Positions 42,956 through 54,385 of a stretch of 64,000 nt of DNA are shown piece after piece. This stretch comes from Glandiceps talaboti. Its lineage: Eukaryota > Hemichordata > Enteropneusta > Spengelidae. A model generated the notes under the pieces. The model was not told the DNA's origin. It did not search any database and saw nothing but the letters and a program-made list of their open reading frames with translations. Every line of letters starts with the position of its first letter. Position 1 is the first letter of the stretch. Made by a program: the position numbers and the translations under genes. The stretch spans positions 10,602,501-10,666,500 of the forward strand of contig NC_135566.1 of assembly GCF_964340395.1 (NCBI RefSeq), read 5' to 3'.

Positions 42956-44846
42956 TTAACCCAGAACTAGTGAATTATTCAAGTTCACATGAATCAAAGA
43001 CACACACGAAGAGCAAAAATATGGTAAGTTCTCATCATATTTATTTTGTAAGGGTGTGAAAAAGATGTTCAGGGCTAGGGTAGGTGGCTTAAACAAGGCG
43101 AGGGCGGGCCAGGTTACCGTAATCACCTAGTTTTGTTTTCTTTGTTCTGACGTGAATATTTCCATCTTGATTAAGTTGCTACAAGTCTGACAAATATAGG
43201 GAAATTTACACACGCTATGAGTTCATGGTTAAACATTTCTATGTTTTTGCTTTATATTGCAAATACCTCTGTGTAAGTAATTCATTTTTCGGAACAATGT
43301 GATCAGTAGAGTAGTGTACTTATTACTACAACTTCGCATCAGTGCATACCGTTTAAAATAGTCGAAACAAAAAAATATCAATTTCCGTTTAATCTGGTTA
43401 CAATGGCATTTATTAACATATTTTTACATTGTAAGACTCAGAGTCAATTACGACAATAAAGACATCATTCCTCTAAAACTAAAAACAAAAGAGGTAATCC
43501 AGTGTATACAATTCATGCATACAAATGCTAGTCCGTTTTGTCGACGCTTTAAAAAGTTTCTGTATTCGTAAAATGTTTGTTATGTTCGTAAGTTAAACCG
43601 TCCGTTTATGCAAATAACGGTGTACGTTAATCAAACTGTTTTAATTGTTTCTCAATCTTCCATTACCTTACGATTTAGCAGTCTGACTACGTCATCAATA
43701 ATTATGTCAAATAAAATATATACCCGTCTGAATAATTCAATGACTTCAAAATACTTTTTAAAGGTATCATCTGAGATCGCTTCCCCTCCAGCTCGACTTC
43801 CCCCAACCAATGCGTTATTCGATATTACTGCTAAATGTGACTATTAATATTACTGTATACATATATTACCATGGAACTTCATCGGAATTCTATAAAAACT
43901 ATCTTCTCTGGGTTGCTTTAACTGATGATTGGGGTTTATTATCGTGTTACAGTACTTTCTGCATAGTTTATGACTGTTCTCAGCTGACCTATATTGTTGC
44001 CACGACAACGGTTTATGACGTGTTTGGCGATTTTTTAAAACCTAAATTCACGCCGTTTCATCGTTATGTAACTGTATTATGTCAACATATTGTCGATTCT
44101 TAGTACAGTACACCAAAATAATATCTTTTTTTTATATGTTATCGTACTTAAAATGACAGACAAGAAAAAAAAACATAGACAAGGAAAATGTAAGTAAATA
44201 TTTTGTGTACATAAAATGCGAACGTGAATAATAGCTCTGCCAGGCAAACTGAAAAGAAAGCCGACTGGCTAATCAGGTGGTTCACTACAGCTCAGCAGAG
44301 TATCTAAAAACAAGATACATACAGATAAAAAGACTAAAATTGAACGATAAAGGTAAAAAAAGTTTGTTTGCATAGTTTTTACTAGCTTATATGATACACC
44401 ATGTTATGGCACCCTAGAGATTAGTCCCCTTCACTGTGACATGAAGCGATGGGTGCTTTGCCGTCATGACATGACGTGTCTTACTCTTAGACTACGATTT
44501 TACTAAAACTTGATCGTGTTGTGTTACCCTCAAATAAGTTATATACAATAATCCTGACAAGGGGTTGCTGTATGTCATGAATGCAATACACTCATTGGTT
44601 ACAATTCATGGCTGTCCTCAAAGACATGCTCTATGGAGATACAAATAATGCGAAATTACCATCAGAAATCCTGAGATTAGTTTGAAAAGAGTATGATACT
44701 CCTATTGTAGGATATCTAGAATTGCGTAGTGATTGCATTATATCATAATATACTGGTATGGTTACATGTTATATTGAACTTGAACTGAAATGATAACTGC
44801 ACTATCACTGGAGTAACACAATGAAAAGTGAAGATGTTGGCAAACA
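42956..44846. other. Intergenic DNA, no gene recognised
   Basis: Several short plus-strand frames (43608-43847, 43810-44103) have ordinary AT-rich composition and no family or splice support. Confidence 0.4.
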
Positions 44847-45621
44847 TTACCGATGTCTTTTCTTCGGATTACGCACAGTGATGGTAAACTCACTGACTGA
44901 GGTAAATAAGAGAAGCAGTAAGTAGTATGGTAAGAGGGCGGTGTGCAGAATAGTGTACAGCAGGCTAGTGCAATATTTAGCCTGTGCAACTTGGCGTTTA
45001 ACTGAGGCAAGCTGTCGTCGATAGGAGCGATTCTGGAACGACAGCTTTGGACATCTCGAACACGTTTTTCGTTCGAGTTTCCGTAAGCGTTCATTCATTC
45101 GTGACAATATCTCCCTTTTTTCTTCATTTTCCAAAGAGAGTTGCCACATCTCGTGTCGCAATGACGAATTACAGTCGTGATGGTCGCGATTTTCGGCACT
45201 AGCTTGTATTAATTTCTGACGGACATCCTTACATGTTACTCGAGACTTCCGTAGTTTTTCCTTCAAGACTTCCTCGTAGTTAGCTTTGTTCGTCAACATG
45301 TCACACAAGCTCTCCTCGCGTTTTCCTGCCGCCGAAATTTCTTTCGTAAGTTGTGTTACTTCTTCTAGAAGCCGATTATTGTGAATTTCAAGGTCGCTGA
45401 TCGTCCCCTTCATCAACTTGGTGTTTGTCAAGGAATCTTTGACCTTGAATAGGAGAGAATAAAACGATTTCACTTTTTTAATTCAAAAGTTCCAAATGTT
45501 TCAGTAATCGGAATAAAGGTAAAAGACCTCAGAATCTGTTGGTAGTTAACTTGAAATCCCCGAGTCCATTTTGACAATGAGAAACATGGTCAATATTACC
45601 AAATATTGAATTTCATACGTG

Positions 45622-45712
<91 letters not shown>

Positions 45713-48152
45713 CAACTTTTATAATATTCAAACTTACTGAAATATGTGTGTAGGGGTCCATAGGTACATTATTTCGGAAAATGATAATCAAAATACCTTG
45801 TATCCAAGACGAGAGGCAAGTCCTTGCCAGGAAGACTGTTTGAGTCGAGAATCCAACAGCTGTTCTTGTAATTTCTTATTTTCCTTGGAAGTTCTCCTAA
45901 GTACACATCTCTGCCTTTTCTTCTCTCTCTTTGCTCGTTCCAATTCATTTTCTGCAAGTTTGGCCCTATACTGCTCTCCGTAAATCGTCTCAAGCAGTCC
46001 TTCCCGGTCCCTTCTCAATTCTTCTTCGTGTTGGTTTATACTTTTCAGCTGGGATTCCAGAAACCGGTTTTCCGATTTTATCTGTATGCACTGAACATCG
46101 GCAGCCTCTTTTTCTACACACATTTCTCTTAATCTATCTTCCGCCTCTTGTAGACTCCACGTTATACGCTGAAGTTGTCTTCTCAGGGATTTCTTTTCCT
46201 CTTCAGTCTTCTGCAGTTTTTTAACGCAGTATTCGGCCTCCGCTACTTCCCTGACTTGATAAAAATATTGGTTCCAGAGAACAGCCCTCCGTAAGTCGAA
46301 CTCGATTGCTTTTCGCTGACGACGCTCTAGTTCAAGAGCTGGTATAATCTGTCGGTATTCTTCGTTCACCTTTCGAAGTTCGTCCTCTATGGATTTCAAC
46401 TTTGTCTCGTAAGCTTTGGCAGCAACGTTAGATGCTTGTCGTTCTGAGTATATAAAAAATACCCCCCCCCCCCTTTAGAATATTAATATCACGTGACTCA
46501 GAGTTTGGCAAGAACCTCGTTCATAGATAATTTTACACAAAGTTAATAAATCCGGATTGATCGATGTATATTTATAAATAAAAGTGCTGCCATCGAGTTT
46601 CTTCGAAAATAAAGTTCTCTGATTGAAAATGTGTGAACCCCCCCCCCCCCGCCACTCACACACTTTAAAGTTACGAATTACACTTCCCTAAGCTTGTGTG
46701 ACAATCTGAGAAGTATCTTACCACGTGTGATTTCCATACGACAATCTTCAAGTTCACGTTGTAATTGTTGGTGGTTCATAGATTGAAACTGGCGTACTTC
46801 ATTTTGCATACTTCCATTTCGATATTCGTTATACTGCCGCCACACTGAATTCCAAGAAATGTACATAAATTAACTGATATTAGGGAGCCTTCAGTAATTA
46901 CAAGGGGGGGGTCTTGCCCGGACTGTCCCTCCTCCGATTCCGTCGTGCTAAAAGGTGACCCTCCATCAACTTTATTTCTCGAAAACACTATCCTTCCCCT
47001 GTTCAAGTATTTAAAAAACATGGGTTAAAATATTGTCAGAAATGGATAAGGATACGAGTTCCAGAATCAATGGTAAAGAATTAATCGCACTGCTGCCACC
47101 ATGTTTAAAGGCAATTGGTTATTTCCCAACTACTACCACCATGTGAATTTATGTGAAGGCACGCCGTTAATCAATACCTGTGTTTGGAATTCATTGGTGG
47201 ACCTGGAGGCCACAAATTCTCAAAGATTAGGTTGGCACACTCTCGACATGGAGCGGAGGTCAACATCGCCACAACACTATCCCCAGTATCTTACCAAACT
47301 GTTCCTGTTTTATTTCTGTGAGTCCCACTTCTCTCCTCACATCACAACTGAGAGTTAATTGACTACAGGGTTGTGAGCCGCGATTTGAATGAAATGGGCT
47401 GGTATTATGGTACCTATTAAAGCCCAAACCTTAGCCTAACTTTAACCTAACCCAATGGTAGCAATGGGTATTGAAACAGGTCGCAGAGAATGGAATGGTA
47501 ACCCCCCCCCCAAAAAAAAATAAATAAATAAATAAATAAAATAATAAAAAAATAAAAAATAAATAAATAAATAAAAGTAAAATAAAATAAAATATAATAA
47601 TAAAAAAATAATGCAAAGTTAGACAATACAATGACTCCAGAGTCAAAGCAGACCCTACCCTATTCCCATTTTAGAGTCGATTTGTAAAAAGTGAACCCCC
47701 ACCCCTTGTAAATACTGAACGATCCCTTAGCTGCGTGTTGAGGTAATCATATGACTGATCACGCGAGTAACATTTGGTGATGATCTCATTCTGTATACAT
47801 ATGTCTCAATGTGTTCTGTACTGATTCGGCCGTTCCTTATGAATATGTAAATTGTCGTTGATGTCGTATCATTACCATGGAAACAGTACTGCAGTCTGTC
47901 CACGCTAGTGCAAGTACAACGAATAGCTATCAACCCATTTTATTGGTATGCTTTTCATGTTCGACAAGTCACACATATTAATGGTGATTTTCCTGGCAGT
48001 AAATTCGCATAAAAGCAAATACAGATAACTAAGCGTGGTTACAAAGTAAGCCTTTGTATTACCGTACCTTGACCAAAATGATGATGGTAGCACAGCATCA
48101 AAACAACAGCGATGACATTGAATACTGTAATAGTTGCTATCAGGACATCCAT
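44847..48152 (-). CDS. 483-aa coiled-coil protein with N- and C-terminal hydrophobic segments, unknown function
   Basis: Four minus-strand exons join in frame: 48152-48068, 46844-46722, 46443-45797, 45443-44847 (stop). Phases 1, 1 and 0 agree at every junction and all introns are GT-AG. The start ATG lies 10 nt after an acceptor-like TTTTTCTTCAG, so a 5' UTR exon is likely. Residues 3-21 (VLIATITVFNVIAVVLMLC) form a signal-anchor helix. Residues from about 30 to 440 are charged and heptad-rich (for example EELRRDREGLLETIYGEQYR), predicting a long coiled coil. A CSRC motif lies at 413-416. Residues 444-470 (TSLLYTILHTALLPYYLLLL) form a second hydrophobic segment, followed by a basic tail, NPKKRHR. 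No family is recognised. A membrane-anchored tether or organelle scaffold is conceivable but is inference. The C-terminal hydrophobic part might be intron read-through. Confidence 0.75.
45620..45711. repeat. (GT)n(GC)n microsatellite in coiled-coil gene intron
   Basis: GT with GCGT units in the centre, in the 353-bp intron 3. Confidence 0.95.
46880..47730. mobile_element. 0.85-kb element with GGGA..TTCAGTA inverted ends
   Basis: Left end TTAGGGAGCCTTCAGTAATT and right end (inverse) TAAGGGATCGTTCAGTATTT both continue TACAAGGGG. The flank is TTA on both sides. It lies in intron 1 of the coiled-coil gene. It ties the G-rich dispersed repeats into an element with termini. The interior includes an (AAAT)n run at about 47512-47612 and no transposase. 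Confidence 0.6.
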
Positions 48153-48433
48153 AGTGGAATATCTGAAGAAAAACAACTTGGATAACTTTGATTTGACACC
48201 CGGCCGGTGTACATAAATGAAAACGAGCGTTCGTTCGTTCTTTGTCGGGGGAATTTCCCTGACACGTTGACTTCAAATTATGCGTCGTGTGCAAAGCGGG
48301 TTAGTCCCCTCTCAAAACATGGTAAGTCTCCTGAAGAGTGCAAAGTACCGTTGTTCGAATCACTGTTTACTGAAATATTGGTAGACTTAAGCCGTTGATC
48401 AGTTGAGTTGTATTTTTTTTGGATAAAGTTTAT
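48153..48433. other. 5' flank of coiled-coil gene
   Basis: No promoter motif stands out. A 5' untranslated exon may lie here or further right. Confidence 0.3.
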
Positions 48434-49027
<594 letters not shown>

Positions 49028-49602
49028 CAATTCACAATAACCACGTCACGTGTCTTTGTGGTTACAATTCACAATAACCACGTCACGTGTCTTTGTGGGT
49101 GACAATTCACAATAACCACGTCACGTGTCTTTGTGGGTGACAATTCACAATAACCACGTCACGTGTCTTTGTGGTTACAATTCACAATAACCACGTCACG
49201 TGTCTTTGTGGGTGACAATTCACAATAACCACGTCACGTGTCTTTGTGGTTACAATTCACAATAACCACGTCACGTGTCTTTGTGGTTACAATTCACAAT
49301 AACCACGTCACGTGTCTTTGTGGGTGACAATTCACAATAACCACGTCACGTGTCTTTGTGGTTACAATTCACAATAACCACGTCACGTGTCTTTGTGGTT
49401 ACAATTCACAATAACCACGTCACGTGTCTTTGTGGGTGACAATTCACAATAACCACGTCACGTGTCTTTGTGGGTGACAATTCACAATAACCACGTCACG
49501 TGTCTTTGTGGTTACAATTCACAATAACCACGTCACGTGTCTTTGTGGGTGACAATTCACAATAACCACGTCACGTGTCTTTGCGGGTCACAATTCACGA
49601 TA
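49028..49602. repeat. 37/38-bp tandem array, 15 copies, each with CACGTCACGTG
   Basis: Core ACAATTCACAATAACCACGT then CACGTGTCTTTGTGG, with two linker types, TT and GTG, before the next ACAATT. Each unit has a perfect CACGTG E-box overlapping ACGTCACGTG. Copies are nearly identical, with the last one decayed. It lies about 2.1 kb upstream of the TSP1-HEPN receptor gene and about 0.9 kb upstream of the coiled-coil gene. Confidence 0.95.
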
Positions 49603-50335
49603 AGCATCGCTTAGCGATACTAAAATTGGTAAATAAATCTGGTGTAGCAACTGTCTTGACTTCTCTTGTCAACTTCTAATTCGAGCATACTTAAACATAT
49701 GTCCTCGTTCAACTTTTGCTTTCATACATCCCCACCCTAAATATACGGGACTTCCCCTATTTTGCACACGGCTCAATAAATGTACAGCCTAAAAAATTGT
49801 TTGGTTCCGGTTACCCGACCCCACCTAGTTTTTCATGCCGACCCTAAACTTTTGGTTACGTGATCGAGAAAAAATAATAAATTTGCGAAAATTGTGAAGT
49901 CTCGCAAGAAATAGTGGATGCGGAAACTGACATCAACTTAAAAAGGCAATATAAAACTGTTCTTCCAATCTGTAATGGCTGTATATCCGATGAAAAGGAA
50001 CCAATAACACAGAGACCATATGGAAAACAACAGAAAACATAAATACCTGAACTAGACCGTGACTCAGATATGAAAAAAAATCTTTAAAAAAAATTAAAAA
50101 ATCTACCTACCCACATATTCTAGAATTGAGCGTAATCGAAACCACACAATCTTAAATGAATTCTCCTTTACAATTTTACAACTAGCCGACCTGTAGAGTC
50201 AAAAACTTGGGCTGGCGCTACTTCAATAGCTATCCTAACTCACATTTTGATTTTGAATTTCGCTGTCCTTTTGAAAGTGATTTTTATTATCTTCTTTTCG
50301 ATTGTATCACATGTACAAGTCAGCATACTCATGAT
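49603..50335. other. Unannotated intergenic DNA
   Basis: Nothing recognised. Confidence 0.4.
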
Positions 50336-50478
50336 GTATCACGAGTCTGTACACTCTGATGTATCACAAGTGTAGCACACTCTGATGTACAGACTGTATC
50401 ACAAGTCTGCACACTCTGATGTATCACAAGTGTAGCACACTCTGATGTACAGACTGTATCACAAGTCTGCACACTCTA
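50336..50478. repeat. Short tandem duplication of about 60 bp
   Basis: CTGATGTATCACAAGTGTAG and ACAGACTGTATCACAAGTCT recur two to three times. Confidence 0.85.
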
Positions 50479-50557
50479 TTACATATAAATTATTTTACTC
50501 TCATAGATCATCCCTATGATACGAGACAAAGACATAGTAGTAACTTTTTTTTTCTAG

Positions 50558-50695
50558 AATATAATCATACAGCATTTGGTCAATCTTCCATTTCATACTC
50601 TGGCATCAAAACCTGGAATAAACTGCCTGTTGAAATTCGGTCTATTGGCTCACAAAAAGACAATTAAAGAGTTGTTATTCTCAGAATATGTATAG
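50558..50695 (+). pseudogene. 3' relic of a non-LTR retrotransposon reverse transcriptase
   Basis: The frame reads TAFGQSSISYSGIKTWNKLP then VEIRSIGSQK, the usual end of LINE reverse transcriptases (W-LP-IR-). A +1 frameshift then leads to KTIKELLFSEYV and a stop. Only the extreme C-terminus remains. The AT-rich DNA after it may be the element's 3' UTR. Confidence 0.6.
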
Positions 50696-51261
50696 CTGTA
50701 TTATCATGTATAACTTTATATTACTTTCGTAAACTGACTGTGGAAATTGTATGTGTATAAAATTTACTGTTCCATTGTGCTTTATCATTTTTTTTAAAAA
50801 TGTTTCTTATTTGTGATAGTTCCTATGGCAATTTGTAATGATATATACACCTGCAAGTACAAGTATGTTAGTCACTAAGGGATACAAGCTTCACTATTTC
50901 TTGATCCCATTAGCCATGTATTCTGTATATGATTGTGTCTATTTTAAGGTTAATTTTATTATATAGGTGAATAAACATTATTTTATTAGCTTTTCTTTGG
51001 CTTATTATTTAGCTTGTACTGGCAGGGACAGTGGCCAGAAGTGTTTATTGATTAAAAATTTAATTTCAATGTAGACGTGTTGCCTTTGGAAACGCGATAG
51101 AAAACCCCATTTTGGATCTATGTTGTTGTAGTGCTAGTAGACTAGTTGTCAGGTATGGACAAATGTTTCAATTCAATTCAGTGTCACTGCAATTTGGTGT
51201 TTATGTTTTCGCCCAGGCTGTATCACAGGGGGCTAAGGCTCCGTTAGTTTTGTTTACGAAA

Positions 51262-51303
51262 ACAAACAAACAAACAAACAAACAAACAAACAAACAAACA
51301 AAA

Positions 51304-51362
<59 letters not shown>

Positions 51363-51363
51363 A
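51262..51363. repeat. (AAAC)n(AAAT)n microsatellite
   Basis: About ten CAAA units followed by about fifteen TAAA units, possibly the tail of a retroelement. Confidence 0.95.
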
Positions 51364-51540
51364 TACTGACAAACATCAACAATAGAGTAACCAAACAATC
51401 AGTATCAGCAATAATGTTTCGCTGGTTCAAGAATTAGTGTATGTTTTCCTTATATGCGAAATAGTCTCTGAGGTATGAGCAATTGTGGCTATTTCGCCTA
51501 TTGGAAAATATGTTGGGATGTAGCCCTCAACGGCAAGAGG

Positions 51541-51558
51541 CTGGGTAACCGAGACTAG
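51541..51558 (+). repeat. Terminus of the GGGTAACC MITE family
   Basis: CTGGGTAACCGAGACTAG matches the ends of the element at 21395-21817. No partner terminus is visible nearby. Confidence 0.5.
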
Positions 51559-51688
51559 TGTTTGCGAGGAGAGAGTGGTAACCTGATCAGGTGACCTCCG
51601 ATTATTAACATTCAAGAAGTGTCTGACAACCTGTGACGCAGTTGAATGTATTTTGAGTGTACATTACTTGTAACCACAGAATGGATAG

Positions 51689-54385
51689 ATGACTAGGTTC
51701 TTCAGAAACCATCATATACCATCTAAAAAACTTGTAATAGTAATAATACGAAGCTGTGGATGTGTGAACACTGTGATGCTAAAGATGTTGCCAGCCACAA
51801 CAAAGTACGCCCATAGTCGTGTATTACGGTACATCATTCAATGGTTGCTAGTATCATTGTGTTGTTTACTGAATATAGTCCATGGAAATGACAAAGAACC
51901 TTCATGGACTTCATGGAGCTCGTGTTCAGTAACATGTGGTTCTGGTGTTAAATGGAAATGGGCAATTGGTGCTAGTAGTGGAATACGTTGTGAGGAGAAA
52001 CCGTGCCCGGACAAACCCCTCGAATACATGGACCTACCAGAGAGTTCGTGGACAGCATGGAGTCCTTGCACTGTGACTTGTGGAAACGGAGCAATGTTTC
52101 GGGAAAGACTTCAGAAGGTTTGTCCTGAACCCACATGTTTTCTGGATAACGAATTTGATCAGGAGCTGTGTCACATTGACGCCTGTTATAAAAAAGACTC
52201 GAAAGTTAAAGTTTCAGACTCTTGGCCTACTGCTTGGACACAGTGGACATCTTGGCAACTCAACAGTAGTGCATGCACTTCAGTTAGAATGCGAGCAAAG
52301 TTCGACGGTGAGGTACTGGTGGATGAAAAAGAATCGACCTTAAATCTTCCTTGTAATGGAATACCAAAACACACTAAAATATCAAAAACATTCCCAAAAG
52401 CATGGACTGGCTGGTCACCTTGCAGTACTACATGTGGAACTGGCGTTCGAGTTCGTGAACGTCAAACAAAGATATGCACTGACCGAAAAATGTGTTTCTC
52501 TGCAATGCAATTTGAGCGTGATACCTGTATGGAAATTAATTGTTTAGACACGAGTTATGAAAATAATACCATCGTGCCAAACTTTCTCCCTTCCAGTGTG
52601 GACTTTGCCGACTTTCAAAAAACTGACTGCCTCTTTGCTCCCACTGGTAACAGGACTTTCTTCTGGTATGCAAGTAGCGGGAAGATCGCCAGAGTGACCG
52701 GATATCCTGATCCAATGGAGTATTTACCAATGACAATTGAACCATATTCATTTGGAGAGGTTATACATTCCTTGGAAAGTTCTTCTGGCATCATACATAC
52801 CTGTTTGTCTAAGGATGGAATAAGCCAGCCAAAAATGCAATCTACGGATGTGAATATTTTTATATCAGTAGATAAGAGTAACGTTTGCCTCCCATTGGGT
52901 TCGACAGTCAAACTAATATGCAATGGAGCCATTTCTCACCCTTACAAGACGGGTAATGTTTTTTTCTGGTATTACAACAACAAGGCACTAAATGGATATG
53001 GCAAGTATAAGCTTAGTAATCCTCGTCAAGAAGAAGAAGAGAATCAATTTAAGATAATCCTTGAAATTTCCAATATCCAAGAAGAGGAGCTAGGCCATTA
53101 TATATGTGCTGCAACCGATTTGACTCGCTGGAAAACAAGTCAAGCTGTGTTTTTGTTTTCTCATGGTTGTTCAGAGATGAATGATCCAGGTGGTGACTTT
53201 CAATCTCCCTTTTGGCCTGACCCTTACCCTGGAAAACTCGAAGCTGTCTATATTATATCTGTTTCTGATATAATGAAAATCATAATAAATTTTGAAATAT
53301 GTATATTAGGCAGTGAGGATTACCTAGAAATTACTGATGGTTTTCTGATGAGTATACATTATCCCTGTACAAAATTTAATAAGTATAGCTTTAATGATGA
53401 CCAAGAAGACAGAGATAGAAAAGATGGACTAATCTACCAGTCTAAGACTAATCACTTGACTATAACCTTACATTCTGGTGGTGCTCTCAGTAATGACAGG
53501 GAAGGTTTCTATGCATCATACAGCACAGATTACACGGATGAAGTTAAGACAAGGTGTAGGTGTATACTGGGATATATTATCCTCGTAATTGTTGCTTTCT
53601 ACACATTTATGTTCTTTTACTCAAGAAGACGATATGGCCATACTAGCTTTACTATTGAGGAGCAGAGATGGATAATAATTGGTTCTTGCCTAAATGGAGT
53701 AATTTGTTCTCTTCTAAAGACACTCCTTGAAGACAAGGTTAGATCTTACTACGACTATTTAGTCAATAAGTTACAGGTCGATCAACAAACGAGACATGGG
53801 GCTTTTAATAGAGGCCAAAATTTGAACTACAGAAACATCAACAGTAACCATTCAAAGCGTATTCATACATATGATTACAGAATAATGAGTCATAATGATT
53901 TAGCAAAACTGTATGTCAGAACAGGCATTTCTCATCTCACAGCCATCACAGACTTTGATGCATCTGCATTGTTTGGACTTCTACTTGGTCTTATTGCTGA
54001 ACAAAGATCAACTTTGCAACACATTGTTGGAAATTACACAAATAGTGAAGTGACGGCATTGGAAAATACAACAACAGATATGTGTAGAAATGTTCGCAAC
54101 AGATGGGCACACTCATCGGAGTACTCTTATTGGACTAAAACACAATATGATACAGTTATGAGAAAGTTAATAAGCTTTGTTAAAAAATTGAATCTTCCTT
54201 TAGAAAAAGAAACTCAGACATTGAGTAGATTGCAATCAAATAAGCAATACTTCGAAATGTACTTCAAAATCATCAAACTATTGAACTTTTTGGGGTCATT
54301 TGTTGTTATCGTTTGCATGGTATTAATTGTTTACCCAAACCTACTGTTAAAGAGCCTTGGGTTTATAGGAGCAATACATGTATAG
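51689..54385 (+). CDS. Transmembrane receptor with TSP1, Ig, CUB and cytoplasmic HEPN-like domain
   Basis: One uninterrupted 898-codon frame ending in TAG. The true start is likely Met30 (51776) or Met33 (51785), which place a signal peptide (RYIIQWLLVSLCCLLNIVHG) near the N-terminus. Domains: TSP1 at 72-106 (WTSWSSCSVTCGSG), 120-166 (WTAWSPCTVTCGNG) and 239-286 (WTGWSPCSTTCGTG), with a degenerate one near 182-222. Ig-like segments lie at about 305-385 (C314, W326, C372) and 388-490 (C411, W427, C473). CUB is at about 494-614 (SPFWPDPYPG). A membrane helix lies at 625-644 with a basic stop-transfer RRR. The cytoplasmic part has DZIP3-like HEPN features (LYVRTGISHL, ITDFDASALFGLLLGL) and an intact RNxxxH motif, RNRWAH, at 803-808. 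A second hydrophobic segment is at 866-888. HEPN domains often cut RNA or dimerise. That this receptor signals through RNA cleavage is inference. Lack of introns in an intron-rich region suggests retroposition or a one-exon family. Confidence 0.9.
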   Translation: MTRFFRNHHIPSKKLVIVIIRSCGCVNTVMLKMLPATTKYAHSRVLRYIIQWLLVSLCCLLNIVHGNDKEPSWTSWSSCSVTCGSGVKWKWAIGASSGIRCEEKPCPDKPLEYMDLPESSWTAWSPCTVTCGNGAMFRERLQKVCPEPTCFLDNEFDQELCHIDACYKKDSKVKVSDSWPTAWTQWTSWQLNSSACTSVRMRAKFDGEVLVDEKESTLNLPCNGIPKHTKISKTFPKAWTGWSPCSTTCGTGVRVRERQTKICTDRKMCFSAMQFERDTCMEINCLDTSYENNTIVPNFLPSSVDFADFQKTDCLFAPTGNRTFFWYASSGKIARVTGYPDPMEYLPMTIEPYSFGEVIHSLESSSGIIHTCLSKDGISQPKMQSTDVNIFISVDKSNVCLPLGSTVKLICNGAISHPYKTGNVFFWYYNNKALNGYGKYKLSNPRQEEEENQFKIILEISNIQEEELGHYICAATDLTRWKTSQAVFLFSHGCSEMNDPGGDFQSPFWPDPYPGKLEAVYIISVSDIMKIIINFEICILGSEDYLEITDGFLMSIHYPCTKFNKYSFNDDQEDRDRKDGLIYQSKTNHLTITLHSGGALSNDREGFYASYSTDYTDEVKTRCRCILGYIILVIVAFYTFMFFYSRRRYGHTSFTIEEQRWIIIGSCLNGVICSLLKTLLEDKVRSYYDYLVNKLQVDQQTRHGAFNRGQNLNYRNINSNHSKRIHTYDYRIMSHNDLAKLYVRTGISHLTAITDFDASALFGLLLGLIAEQRSTLQHIVGNYTNSEVTALENTTTDMCRNVRNRWAHSSEYSYWTKTQYDTVMRKLISFVKKLNLPLEKETQTLSRLQSNKQYFEMYFKIIKLLNFLGSFVVIVCMVLIVYPNLLLKSLGFIGAIHV

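Noticed and set aside
45744-46224. Plus-strand ORFs across the coiled-coil exon
   Set aside because: They are antisense shadows of the minus-strand coding exon.
49028-49602. CRISPR-like array, and an apparent Thue-Morse order of the two linker types (first eight read ABBABAAB)
   Set aside because: No spacers exist, and the order departs from that series after the eighth copy. Treated as coincidence.
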